Positions 44,248 through 53,495 of a stretch of 64,000 bases of DNA are shown here, piece by piece; within the stretch, counting starts at the first letter, position 1; every line of letters begins with the position of its first letter. A model generated the notes under the pieces. The model saw nothing but the letters and a program-made list of their open reading frames with translations, was not told where the DNA came from and made no database searches. Source of the stretch: Mesorhizobium sp. B4-1-3 (GTDB lineage: Bacteria; Pseudomonadota; Alphaproteobacteria; Rhizobiales; Rhizobiaceae); the NCBI RefSeq assembly GCF_006439355.1, contig NZ_VFTG01000001.1, positions 456,001-520,000 of the forward strand, given 5' to 3'. The position numbers and the translations under genes were made by a program.

Positions 44248-44519
44248 GGCGGCAGATCCTCTTTCTTGTTCCGAGAAGGTTTGCCATCCGGCCCCCTGCC
44301 CTCTCCCTCTCGACCGGCCGGCCGATTGTCGTTGGCCGCCAGCCTCGCCTCGAATGCCTCCCGGGCCAGTTGCCCCCCGATCAGCCGGACGATATCCAGG
44401 ACCACCCGATCCACCCTGGCCGCCGCCGTTGGTTCAGGGCGAGCCTCGGCATTGGCGAGGCCTCCATTGTCGTTCGCAGGAACCATAGCCTGTGGGCCCG
44501 TCCCGTTTTCTGCTGGCAT
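44244..44519 (-). CDS. Small hypothetical protein coupled to the recombinase
   Basis: The 91-aa hydrophilic protein contains two copies of an ANDN motif (PANDNGGLAN and LAANDNRPAG) around a helical segment (VDRVVLDIVRLIGGQLARE). Its stop overlaps the recombinase ATG (ATGA), so it is translationally coupled. ATG at 44519 follows GGGAG; TTG at 44534 is possible. It may be a recombination directionality factor or regulator; that is an inference from position only. Confidence 0.6.
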   Translation of the reverse strand: MPAENGTGPQAMVPANDNGGLANAEARPEPTAAARVDRVVLDIVRLIGGQLAREAFEARLAANDNRPAGREGEGRGPDGKPSRNKKEDLPP

Positions 44520-44812
44520 CGCGGTCGCTCCCAATTGTGGATCGACTCGCTATCAGATGTCTCCGGACCGCAAAGGAAAGCACGAAGTTCATATCGTAGT
44601 GGTACAGCGTGCGATGACTTACACAGTGCGGTTTCGTCGCCAGCCAATTGCCAAGAGAGGCAATGGCGATGCACCGGTTTGCCGGGACCATCGTGCTTTC
44701 CAGCTGGTACACAGTGCAACAGTTGCAGACACCTGAAACAGGAAGGGGATTCCAGTGTCGTCTTCGCAACGGCCGCCAGAGCTCACCCGACGCAATCGCC
44801 GTCATGGCGAAA

Positions 44813-45514
44813 TCACCGATTCGCCAGCGCGTCCCTTTGCACCCCTATACTTCTTTGCGCGCGTGAACCGAGGATGGTTACAGGATCGATGTGATGGTAG
44901 CGAGCAAGGTCATCGAGCACCGACCGGATATGATACCAGGGAAAATCGTCTGGATCCTCCCAATGTTCACCGTAGCGCAGGATAACCGAGAGCTTAGCCA
45001 ATACACCTTCAACGGAACATGCCGGAAACAGCGGCAGATCGTCCAGAAGCGCCCGTTCTGCCGCTTCCGATCGCTGTATTAGTTCGTCAGTTCTTGAAAA
45101 CCCGATCTCGGCATCAGCAGCGTCCCAGCGCGTCTGATGTGCCTCTAGCTCCGAAAATGCTCTGCCCCATGCCACTTCGTATTCGGGAGAATAAAATTCG
45201 TCGAGACTCTCGACGGAATGGACCGTCTTTTCCCCGCCGCCGGGAAGCTGCATCTTAGCACAGGGAAAGCCGATAGCTTTGACGAGATATGTCTCCAACT
45301 GCTGCTGTTGCCGGCATAGCTCCAAGGTCGAGCGGTGAACCTCGTGCCAGTTCTCACATAACCGAAGAGCTGGATCATCCTGCCGCCCTTTGACCGAAAT
45401 ATTCTCGCGCGCCCCAGCGCCAAATGGCCACAGTCCAGCGACCGTAACAATCTGCGTCATCAGCAGCCGCCGAGTGACGAACGACAAAGGCGTGGTATTG
45501 TCGGAATCAGCCAT
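44813..45514 (-). CDS. Hypothetical protein with Tat-like N-terminus
   Basis: The 233-aa protein begins with a possible leader (TRRLLMTQIVTVAGLWPFG). A charged helical body follows (RLCENWHEVHRSTLELCRQQQQLE, then LSVILRYGEHWEDPDDFPW). An ATG with a GGAG site 8 nt upstream supports the start. I do not recognise the family. It lies in the island next to the HTH regulator (divergent). Confidence 0.6.
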   Translation of the reverse strand: MADSDNTTPLSFVTRRLLMTQIVTVAGLWPFGAGARENISVKGRQDDPALRLCENWHEVHRSTLELCRQQQQLETYLVKAIGFPCAKMQLPGGGEKTVHSVESLDEFYSPEYEVAWGRAFSELEAHQTRWDAADAEIGFSRTDELIQRSEAAERALLDDLPLFPACSVEGVLAKLSVILRYGEHWEDPDDFPWYHIRSVLDDLARYHHIDPVTILGSRAQRSIGVQRDALANR

Positions 45515-45627
45515 GATCCGAGCTCCTAACAGCTTGGGTTGTGGTCAGGCCGGATCGGTGTTGCGTCACCGTTCCGGCCGCTTAGTGCACTCCTGAATAC
45601 AGCTAGAGCAGCATATGAGCAAGAAAA

Positions 45628-45646
45628 ATCACCATATTATGGTGAT
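45628..45646. promoter_or_regulatory. Perfect operator of the HTH regulator
   Basis: ATCACCATA and TATGGTGAT are perfect 9-bp arms around one central T, ending 3 nt before the regulator's ATG. Binding would block translation initiation or the promoter, so autorepression is likely. Confidence 0.7.
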
Positions 45647-45649
45647 CTT

Positions 45650-45877
45650 ATGACACCGGTCCAGTGTAGAATGGCCCGGGCCGCGCTGGATTGGGGTGTC
45701 CTCGATCTTGCTAGAGAAGCGGGCGTTTCAACACAGACAGTTGTCCGCCTGGAACGAGGCGAGACGCTTAAACAGCCTACGCTCGATCGAATACGCGAGG
45801 CCTTTGAAGATGCCGGAGTGGAATTTATTCCGGCGAACGGCGGCGGCCTCGGTGTGCGCTTGGCCAAGCGGCCTTAG
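45650..45877 (+). CDS. Small XRE/Cro-type helix-turn-helix regulator
   Basis: The 75-aa protein is essentially a single HTH: MTPVQCRMARAALDWGVLDLA, then EAGVSTQTVVRLERG. The tail VEFIPANGGGLGVRL is common in small rhizobial XRE regulators. The frame is open to 45539, but the operator at 45628-45646 directly before the ATG at 45650 supports the short form. It probably represses itself, and perhaps the divergent gene at 44813-45514. Confidence 0.78.
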   Translation: MTPVQCRMARAALDWGVLDLAREAGVSTQTVVRLERGETLKQPTLDRIREAFEDAGVEFIPANGGGLGVRLAKRP

Positions 45878-46272
45878 CGATATCCCAATCGCGCGTGCAA
45901 TGTTTCGAACCTAACTAAGTTCGAAGGCATCCTTGGTCGCTTTGCTGACTTCAGTCCAAAATGGGGCCGAGTCCAGACGGTCTCGTCTTTTTGGCGGTAT
46001 TGAGAAACCGGACCTGGCTTATCGCGTAGCTCCTGGCTTGCGGGTTCTCCGGCGGAGGAGACGGACCGGGGTCCGACGTTCTCCAGGTGAAGCCACGGAA
46101 CATGCTCAATCCTTTACTTCGAAAGCTATGTGCAGACCCAACTTGGCTCCTAGACTGCTGCCGGTCGGTTTTCGACGTCGCCACCAGCAGTTCGTGGAAG
46201 CGACGGCTGACCACACGAACGTCGGAACTTTCTCGTGGCGAAGCGGTTACGTTCCTTTGGGGGCCACGGGAC
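45878..46272. other. Intergenic region, no gene seen
   Basis: This stretch of 395 bases holds only the upstream extension of the receiver-domain frame, which is not protein-like. No clear promoter or repeat was found. Confidence 0.4.
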
Positions 46273-46647
46273 GTGCGTCCAATTGAAAACCGAAAGCCAC
46301 GAATCCTCGTGATCGAGGATGACGTCCTCATTGCAATGGATGTCGAGTACATGGTCGGCGAGTGCGGCTGCGTGCCTGTCGGGCCGGTTTCCAACGTCGA
46401 GGCAGGGCTGTTGGCGGTCCGGCAGAACGACCTCGACGGCGCGGTCCTCGACGTGAACCTCGGCGATGAGCGCGTCTGGCCGGTCGCCGATCTGCTTCAT
46501 GAGCATGGCGTCCCCTTTGTAATCGCGACGGGTTATTCGACGATGGAGGTGCCCGAGCGCTTCAAACAGTGTCAGGTTCTGCACAAGCCGCTCACTGAGG
46601 TCGCGCTCTTTGCCGCGCTCGACGCGCTCGGTCTCGCGCGGCGATGA
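46273..46647 (+). CDS. Single-domain response regulator (receiver)
   Basis: The 124-aa protein is a CheY-like receiver: acidic pair in ILVIEDDVLIAMD, phospho-acceptor Asp in GAVLDVNLGDE, Thr/Ser switch in FVIATGYS, and conserved Lys in VLHKPLTE. A GTG start at 46273 gives normal receiver length; the frame continues to 46087 without similarity. It is convergent with the histidine kinase at 46651-49821 (3-nt gap), and such receivers are common partners of HWE kinases. Confidence 0.82.
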   Translation: MRPIENRKPRILVIEDDVLIAMDVEYMVGECGCVPVGPVSNVEAGLLAVRQNDLDGAVLDVNLGDERVWPVADLLHEHGVPFVIATGYSTMEVPERFKQCQVLHKPLTEVALFAALDALGLARR

Positions 46648-46650
46648 GCC

Positions 46651-49600
46651 TCAGCGATTTTCATCGCGATCCATCAACATGGCTTTTGCAGGCGCGACTA
46701 TGACGCAGCGGTAGCCGGCGGAGGGAAACTGATGGTCGCAGGTGCCGCGAAGTTCGTGCTGGGTAGACCGCGAGACGAAGTTGAGGCCGAAACCATTGCT
46801 CTGGGGCGGCGCAACGGGCGGGCCGCCGCTTTCCGCCCATTCGATCCTCAGCTCGTCGCCGTCGGTCGTGACCCGAGTCCAGTTCAACGAAACCCGTCCC
46901 GTCCCGGTGGACCACGCGCCGTACTTCGACGCGTTCGTGGCGAGCTCATGCAGGATCAGCCCGAGCGCGACCACGACCTGCGGCTTCAGATGGACCTCGG
47001 GTCCTTGGATGCTCAGCCCGTCGAGCCCCTCGCCGACGAAGGGGGACAAGACGGCGTCGACGAGGTCACGCAGCCTGGCGCCCTTCCAGTCGCCGCGCGA
47101 GAGGATGTCGTGCGATGCGGCCGTTGCGTGTAGCTGGCCCGTGAGCACCTTGTGTAGCTCGTCCTTCGTCTCTGTGTGTTTGGCCGCCTGACGGATCATG
47201 GATTGCACACTGGCCAGGTTGTTCTTCACCCGATGGTTCAGCTCGGACACCATGTCTGAGAGCCGCTCTTCAGACCGCTTGCGCTCGGTGATGTCGATGA
47301 ATGTGAGAACGGCACCCTGAATCACGTCGTTCTCGCCGCGATAGGGCAGCATGCGCATGATCAGCGTCTGGGGCTCACCGTTTCGCACCTCGACCTCCTT
47401 CTCGATCTGCTCCCCGCTGCGGATGACTTCCGCCACCTGCTGCTTCAGGGAGCCGAGGTCGACGCCGCCGGCGAGTTCGTCCAGCGGCCGCCCCATGTCG
47501 TGGTCGCGCAGCCGGAAGAGCGGCTTGGCCGGCTGCGTGAAGTTGCGGATGCGGAACTCGGCATCGAGAAAGAGCATCGCTATGCGGGTGTTGGAGAAAA
47601 GGTTCTTCAGATCGCTGTTGGCACGGCTCAGCTCCTCAACCCGCGTCGAAAGCTCGTTATTGACCGTGCGAAGCTCCTCATTGATCGACTGCAGTTCCTC
47701 CTTCGAGGTTTCCAGTTCCTCGTTGGAGGACTGCAGTTCTTCGTTTAACGACGAGAGTTCCTCGTTCGAGGCGCGAAGTTCCTCGTTCGAGGTTTCCAAC
47801 TCCTCCAGCGTGCTCTGCAGCCGTTCCTTCGTCGTCTGAAGCTCCAGCTCCAGCGCGCGTACGAGTTCCTCGTCGCCGCCTCGCTGCCTTGCCCGCTCGG
47901 TGGTCTCCGCCATCGCGGCGGCTCCTGCCTGAAAGACGACGAGACAACGGCGCTCGCTCGCGTCGGCCCGGGTCAGGGGCTCCACGATCAGAGTAAGGTA
48001 GCGGCGCTCTTCGTCATGGCCCAGGATCAGATCATCGCGCACGAGCCGCTCGCCCGAAGTCAGCACTTTCGCGACCGCCGCCTTGATGTCCACGGCCAGT
48101 TCGGTGCGCGCCATCGCGGCCAGATTCGCCTTCGGCCGGCCGCGCGGCAGTTCGAGGAAGGCGCCGGTGCCCGTCGAAGCATCGAGGATCTCGAAGTCGC
48201 CATCGACGATGACATAGGCCGGCGTGTAGCGCTCAAGCAGTTTTTGCGCAGTACGGAATGCCGGATCGCTTACGGCAGGTTTCGTGGCGCCGTCCTGCTG
48301 TTGCTTCTGCTGACGATTCTTGCCGTCGCCGCCAGCGATAGGAAACTCGGGCAGCCGCGCGGTCTCGCCCAGCCGGCGGAAGATACGGTGCTTCCGGTCG
48401 AACTCACCGAAGAGCTTGTCGTGCCCCGCGTTCTCGGCAGGGCCGAGGAACAGGAAGCCACCGGGCCGGAGCGCGTAATGGAACACCGGCATTAGCCGCT
48501 TCTGCAATCCCGGGTTCATGTAGATCAGCACGTTCCGGCACGAGAGCAGGTCAATGCGGGAGAACGGTGGGTCGCGCAGCAGGTTGTGCTGAGCGAACAG
48601 GCACATCTCGCGCAGTTGCGGACGGATGGTGTAATGACCATCCTCCTTTTCGAAGAACCGCTCCAGCCGCTCCTTGGTGACATCGGCGGCGATGCTGTGC
48701 GGATAGCGGCCGACACGGGCGAAATGCAGGGCGGCCTCGTCGATATCGCTGCCGAAGATTTTCACCTCCGGCGGGCTCTCCATCTTCGCCCGGGCCTCCT
48801 GAAACAGGATCGCCAAGCTGTAGGCCTCCTCGCCCGTGGCGCAACCCGGAACCCAGACCCGCACCTCGTCGTCCTCGGTCTTTTCCTCCATGATCGGGCC
48901 GAGTACCTTCGCGGCCAGCGCCGCGAACAAGTCGGTATCGCGGAAGAACTGGGTGACCCCGATCAGCAGATCGCGGAACAGCCGCTCGGGCTCCCGGCGG
49001 TCGTTGCGCATAAGGTCGACGTAAGCGGACAGCGTGTCGATGCCCTGCATCTGCATTCGCCGACGGATGCGCCGGTCGATCGTGCTCGACTTGTAATCGG
49101 TGAAGTCGTGGCCGGTGGCGCGGCGAAGCACGTCGCAGATCTCGCGCCTCTCGCCATCTTCGACCTCGACAGCGCTCGTGATGGGCTTGCGCCGCACCAG
49201 GAAGTCGGCGAAGAGCCCGGGCATGTCGGCGACGTCGGCCTCGCGGTCCACGAGGCCAGTACGCGTGGCGCTCAGCAGCATGCTGTCGTATTCGGCCGTT
49301 TGAAGCGTCTGGGTCAGCGTCAGCCCGCCTGCCTCCTTCACCGCCTTGAGGCCGAGAGTCCCGTCAGTGCCCGCCCCTGACAGAAGCGCGCAGCCGCTAT
49401 GCTCCCCCTGATCCTCGGCGAGCGAGACAAGGAAGGCGTCGATGCTGGTGCGCCGCGCGAGCGGGTCGCCGTCCTGCGCGAGGCGCAGCACGCCCTCGCG
49501 GATCGTCATCACTTGCCCCGGCGCTATCAGATAGATCTTGTCAGCCTCGATGCGCGTGTCGTGCGTAACCTCCTCCACTGGTAAGTCTGCCTTGCGCGCA

Positions 49601-49821
49601 AGAATGCTCGTGAGTTCGCTCGGCCGATCCGGTGCCATGTGCTGGATAAGCACCCAGGCGATGCCGCTATCCGCCGGTATGTTGCTGACAAGCTTCTGCA
49701 GAGCGGCCACGCCTCCGGCCGATGACCCGATGCCCACGATGGGGGGCGCGTTGTTCGTCGCTTTCGCATCAGCGTTATCGTCGGCAGCCCTATCGCCGTC
49801 GTGGGGGGGTGCCCCTGCCAT
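46651..49821 (-). CDS. CheB-CheR-PAS-HWE histidine kinase fusion protein
   Basis: This 1056-aa multidomain protein has a CheB methylesterase region first (about 25-210: IGSSAGGVAALQKLV with the catalytic Ser, and LLSGAGTDGTLG). A CheR methyltransferase follows (about 220-490: VWVPGCATGEEAYSLAI, the SAM site, and LLSCRNVLIYM). Next are a coiled coil of NEEL heptads (about 665-740), a PAS domain (about 755-865) and an HWE/HisKA_2 kinase with phospho-His in ELNHRVKNNLASVQ and ATPase N-box HELATNASKYGA. It combines protein methylation enzymes with a sensor kinase. No receptor gene is nearby. The partner is probably the receiver at 46273. Confidence 0.9.
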   Translation of the reverse strand: MAGAPPHDGDRAADDNADAKATNNAPPIVGIGSSAGGVAALQKLVSNIPADSGIAWVLIQHMAPDRPSELTSILARKADLPVEEVTHDTRIEADKIYLIAPGQVMTIREGVLRLAQDGDPLARRTSIDAFLVSLAEDQGEHSGCALLSGAGTDGTLGLKAVKEAGGLTLTQTLQTAEYDSMLLSATRTGLVDREADVADMPGLFADFLVRRKPITSAVEVEDGERREICDVLRRATGHDFTDYKSSTIDRRIRRRMQMQGIDTLSAYVDLMRNDRREPERLFRDLLIGVTQFFRDTDLFAALAAKVLGPIMEEKTEDDEVRVWVPGCATGEEAYSLAILFQEARAKMESPPEVKIFGSDIDEAALHFARVGRYPHSIAADVTKERLERFFEKEDGHYTIRPQLREMCLFAQHNLLRDPPFSRIDLLSCRNVLIYMNPGLQKRLMPVFHYALRPGGFLFLGPAENAGHDKLFGEFDRKHRIFRRLGETARLPEFPIAGGDGKNRQQKQQQDGATKPAVSDPAFRTAQKLLERYTPAYVIVDGDFEILDASTGTGAFLELPRGRPKANLAAMARTELAVDIKAAVAKVLTSGERLVRDDLILGHDEERRYLTLIVEPLTRADASERRCLVVFQAGAAAMAETTERARQRGGDEELVRALELELQTTKERLQSTLEELETSNEELRASNEELSSLNEELQSSNEELETSKEELQSINEELRTVNNELSTRVEELSRANSDLKNLFSNTRIAMLFLDAEFRIRNFTQPAKPLFRLRDHDMGRPLDELAGGVDLGSLKQQVAEVIRSGEQIEKEVEVRNGEPQTLIMRMLPYRGENDVIQGAVLTFIDITERKRSEERLSDMVSELNHRVKNNLASVQSMIRQAAKHTETKDELHKVLTGQLHATAASHDILSRGDWKGARLRDLVDAVLSPFVGEGLDGLSIQGPEVHLKPQVVVALGLILHELATNASKYGAWSTGTGRVSLNWTRVTTDGDELRIEWAESGGPPVAPPQSNGFGLNFVSRSTQHELRGTCDHQFPSAGYRCVIVAPAKAMLMDRDENR

Positions 49822-50161
49822 GTTCTTGCCATCCTTATTGGCGTCGTTTTCCAGCCTATAGATGTTTCCCTTCGGCCGCGACCCCCCGGCCCGACAGCGG
49901 CTGTCGGGCCAGCACCTCGCGCGCGGATGGCGTTTCTGCGGCGAAGACTGTCTCCTGGACTGGGAAACAGTCGCCCGCGGGCGGGCTGGGCAAAGGGCGA
50001 TGTGACGTAGAGGCGTGGCTCACGAACGGCGGGTTTCGGAAATCCGAAACTGCCCGTCTAGCGACCGACATGAGGCGCAAAGCGGACCTCGGAAAGCGTC
50101 GACGCGTTCCTGTCCGTTGCCGGTCATCGGATGATCTGGGGAGACTGGCCGGATTTTGGCC
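49822..50161. other. Intergenic region, no gene seen
   Basis: This 340-base stretch lies between the kinase start and the frameshifted Tat protein. Long frames here are shadows without family features. Confidence 0.4.
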
Positions 50162-50583
50162 TTATGTGTCCGAAATCGTAGAACGCAGAAGAGCCTGGAT
50201 GTATTCTGGTAGATCGAGTTCGCCACGCGCCTCGATCTCTAAAAGGTATCGAGCCTTGGCCAAGCGATCCTCTTCGCTGACGCAGGGTAGGCGCAAATGG
50301 CCAGTAACGCCCTCTCCTCCTCCCGGCTGGCTCCGTCGCCACTGTTGCCACCTGCTTCATGAATGGCCTTACCGAACGCTGCGTATGCCGTCGTGTGGGC
50401 TTCAATCAACGCCTGCAGTTTGTCCGTTGTAACCAGCTCTCGATGCGCTCCCTTTGCGGCACAAGCTGTCGCGACCGCTGTCGTGCCCAAAACGGCAGCA
50501 CCAGAGTGGGCGAGCAAGGTGCGGCGGCTAATCCTGGTCGTGGTGCTTTCTCCTCTTGGTTCAACCCTAAGGGTACATCGCAA
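50162..50583 (-). pseudogene. Frameshifted Tat-exported small protein
   Basis: The first frame gives a Tat leader (TRISRRTLLAHSGAAVLG) and the start of a helical domain up to EEERALLAICAYP, then stops at 50239. Shifting by one base near 50285-50295 continues with CVSEEDRLAKARYLLEIEARG and ELDLPEYIQALLRS, ending at 50162. Together they make a coherent protein of about 135-140 residues of a kind frequent in rhizobia (unknown function). A one-base deletion, either a real mutation or a sequencing error, explains it. The start is uncertain (TTG at 50583 is the frame limit). Confidence 0.65.
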
Positions 50584-51252
50584 ATCGCGAACCTAATGAC
50601 CGTAACACGATGGCTCGCGCATTCACGTCAGGATAGATCGCCCAATGGCCGAACCAGGCGCCGCCACTCCGATCTTTCCCTTACCGGCCGGCCGTTGGCC
50701 CGGCACCGCACATTGCGTTAAATCACCGAAAGTGTTCAGAAATCGTCATCGGTGCAATGTGCGCCGAATATTCACACATTTGGAAATTCCAATTTAACCC
50801 GTTGAAAACAAACAACCGTTGAGGCTGCGCAACGTGCGCGCTTTTATCCTGCCGTCTTCATCGGTTGTGCTTCGCGATATTTCTGCAACATCGTCGTACC
50901 TCTTCCAGAGTGCGATAATATACGCATCTATTCTCTGCGTCACGATCCGGGATTCCGAGGTCGAGTTCCGATGCGCCGTGCAGTCTTCCGCGCTCTGCGA
51001 CGGGGTGTTTGGGCTGCACGAAGGCAGCGCTCGAGCCGTCGTGGCGCACTTTGCCATCGGTCTGACGGAGCAGCGTCACAGGCAATCGAGCGCGGTCCGG
51101 CCGTCTCAGCGATGGCGCGGCCGCAGGCAGGGTAACGTGCGTTCCGTCGTTCCTGGTCTGCATCGGTCCTCATCCGCCGGAGCGGATCTCCTTGGCTCAG
51201 GCGGCGCCCGTCTGCGTGCGGGCGCCATGCGTTTGAACTGTTGTTGAGCTGC
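50584..51252. other. Intergenic region with one GC-rich hairpin
   Basis: About 670 bases without a convincing gene. The composition is less GC-rich than the core genome. GGCGCCCG (51203-51210) and CGGGCGCC (51219-51226) form an 8-bp stem near the IS110 remnant end. An 87-codon minus-strand frame (50794-51057) is not recognisable. Confidence 0.4.
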
Positions 51253-52050
51253 TCATCGATGCGCTCCGAGCAGCTTGCGGGCCTTGTCGTGCGCGCGTCG
51301 GCCGGCGTCCGCCTGGCTTGCCGCCGGATCGCCGACATAGAACGTGCCGTCGCTCCAAAGCGCGTGCATGATCACGGCCAGCTTGCGCACCACGGCAACA
51401 CTGGCCTTGCGATGACAGGAGCGCTTGGCGATGGCCTGGCCCCAGCTCTTGACCTTGTCGGCGCCTTTGAAGCGCGTCATCAATCCCGACGCCGCCTCGT
51501 AGAGCGCGCGCCGCACATCCGCGTCACCGGCCTTCGAGATGCGCCCCTGGACGTCGATCGTGGAGCCGGACTGCCAGCGCCGCGACGTCAGCCCGAAGTA
51601 GGCCGCGACGTCGCGCGAGCGACGGAAGCGCGACGGGTCGTCGATCGCGGTCATGAACGAGAGCGCCGTCACCGGGCCGACGCCGGGGATGGCCATGAAC
51701 CGCCGCCACTCCTCGTTGCGACGATACTCACGACGACATCGTGCAGTCGGCAGTACTGTCTCCACAGCGCAGCGCGCCGTCAGCATGGCGTCCATGAGTT
51801 CGGCCGACAGCGGATCGTCCGCCACCGCGGCGCGCACCGCCTGCTCGAAAGCCGCGCGTCCGACCTTGCTCAGGCGGATGCCGAACGACTTCAGCGAGTG
51901 CCGGGTGGCGTTCCCCAGGTCGAGGAACTTGACCTTGAGGTTGCGCCGGTCAGCAAAAGTCTCGTTCGGTAGCAGCTTTCCGACTTGATATGGGCCTGCC
52001 GGAACCAGCCGGTGCGCATGATGTGGGCGATGCGGAGCGCGAGGCGGCAG
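51253..52050 (-). mobile_element. Decayed IS110 family transposase, truncated and frameshifted
   Basis: The C-terminal transposase half is clear: RFMAIPGVGPVTALSF, DDPSRFRRSRDVAAYFGLT, RRWQSG, RISKAGDADVRRALYEAA, and VRKLAVIMHALW. The N-terminal DEDD catalytic domain is missing. Upstream, IAHIMRTGWFRQAHIKSE lies in another frame before about 51950. A middle segment (about 51735-51775) makes sense only in a shifted frame (QYCRLHDVVVSIVA). Several indels and a lost N-terminus mean it cannot transpose. Confidence 0.75.
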
Positions 52051-52084
52051 CCACGGTGTCGGAAATAGCCCACGCTTAAGTGGC

Positions 52085-53072
52085 TTAGGCAGCCGGTGGC
52101 GCATCGACAGATGCCGGTTTTTTGCGCGACTTCCACTCGGTCGCGTACATTAAAAATTGCGTCCCCCTTTCGGTGAGTTTGTAGCCGGTGATCGATTTGG
52201 CGTCGCCGTTGAGGTAGCTTTTCGTGCTCAGCAATCCGTTCTTCACATATTCATTCATCACCAGTTCGACCTCATAATCCTCGAGCCGGTAGTTCTCAAA
52301 GTCCCGGAAATGCTCGACAAGGTCTTCCGTATCGGGGTCTCTTACCCAAACCGAGTCCAGGTCTAAAAACAGGTCGAGAAGAGGTCTAACATCGTCGCCC
52401 TCGCCCCAGGACAGAACGCTTTCGATGCTGCTCTCCTCAAAGCGCCGGATGCGCCACACATAGTCGTTGGGAATGACCAATTTGTCGTCTGCGGTTAGCT
52501 GGTCAACCTGCTCCTGCAGTGGAGCGCCGCTCCTCGGAAAGCTTGGCCAACTCATCCAAAACGCTGGATGACGGAACCTTATCGGCGCGCACCCAGCCTG
52601 TCCGGGGCTTAGTGCGAAAAAGCTCGTTGAGGGCCAGTTGAACTTTGGCGCCGAGGTCGTCGGCACCACGCCAGTATTTTACGGTCTTCTTCTGACAAAG
52701 CTGCCGGAATTTTTCGACCTTGGCCTTTTTCTCGAATTCCACCTTATCGGATGGCCAGCTCTTGCGGGTATTGCCGTCAAGCAAAAGACCAGCAACGGGT
52801 ACGTGTTGTTTCACGGCATACTCATATTCCATCTGAGTGTAGCTCTTGCCGCGAAGCTCTGAGCCGTACCGTTCGGCAACCACCACCACATAATAATCGC
52901 TCTCGTCAATCCGGCGCTTGATGTAGTCCCATTGGCTGTCATCGCTGGCCTGGAATGCTTCCATTCCAACTGGAATATGACCCATGTTCAATATGGCTTC
53001 GATCACCGATCTGCGTTCGTCCTGAAGATCGACAAAAGTCGAGCTGACAAAGATCTGATATTTGATGTCCAT
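52085..53072 (-). pseudogene. DUF4062 (TIR-like) protein split by a frameshift
   Basis: The first part (ATG 53072 to a stop at 52503) has the DUF4062 signature YQIFVSSTFVDLQDERRSV, then DYYVVVVAERYGSE and a basic helical region. It stops just after KLSEERRS. One base later in phase, the second part continues LQEQVDQLTADDKLVIPND and runs to 52085 with a winged-helix-like end (YKLTERGTQFLMY). Joined, they form a protein of about 329 residues. DUF4062 domains resemble TIR/nucleoside-deoxyribosyltransferase folds and occur in STAND-type and other defence proteins. The frameshift could be a mutation or a sequencing error; no slippery heptamer is visible. It lies downstream of the propeller gene pair. 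Confidence 0.7.
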
Positions 53073-53146
53073 CAAAGCTTCCGGCGCCGGTGTTTAATCT
53101 ATCCGATTCGGCCGCTCATAGTTCCCCGGTGGGATGTGATCTAAAA

Positions 53147-53167
53147 ATTGCCCCGTAAAGGGGCAAT
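53147..53167 (-). terminator. Rho-independent terminator after the propeller gene pair
   Basis: ATTGCCCC (53147-53154) pairs with GGGGCAAT (53160-53167) across GTAAA. On the minus strand the stem is followed by TTTTTAG. It lies about 330 nt past the stop of the 213-aa gene and 75 nt before the DUF4062 start, so that gene probably has its own promoter. Confidence 0.65.
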
Positions 53168-53495
53168 CTGGGTGCACTCGGTGGGACTTTCCCCGCAAGG
53201 GGTAGCGGTAGTCCAGACACAATCACCCTGCCGGCGACGGAACCGCTCGCACCGTGCTCCAGACAAGCTCTAGAGGGTGAGCTGCGTGACACGGGTTCGC
53301 GATGTTTCGCGCCCGCTCGTAGTTCCTATTCTTCAAAGAAAAAGATAGGCATCCAGTTGGGGCGGCGCCGGAAAACATCCTTGATGCATTCCAGCTGCCC
53401 TGGGGCTCGACCGCTCGCCTTCTAGGGCGAACTGAATGACCGCTTCGATGCACCGCGGCTTCGGCATCGCCGGAGGGGGATGTCCGGCCCTCAGC
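53168..53495. other. Intergenic region, no convincing gene
   Basis: Contains a second small hairpin (CCCCGCAAGGGG, about 53189-53200). A 76-codon minus-strand frame (53223-53453) has no recognisable features. Confidence 0.35.

Noticed and set aside
47640..47820. Array-like 24-30 bp repeats resembling a CRISPR or satellite
   Set aside because: They encode the NEEL heptads of a coiled coil in the CheB-CheR kinase; spacing follows codons and there are no unique spacers.
50794..51057. 87-aa minus-strand frame as a gene
   Set aside because: No Shine-Dalgarno of note, no recognisable motif, and it lies in degraded DNA beside an IS remnant. It could be real, but is unsupported.
53223..53453. 76-aa minus-strand frame between terminator and 213-aa gene
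   Set aside because: Composition and residue pattern do not look protein-like and no start signal is seen.
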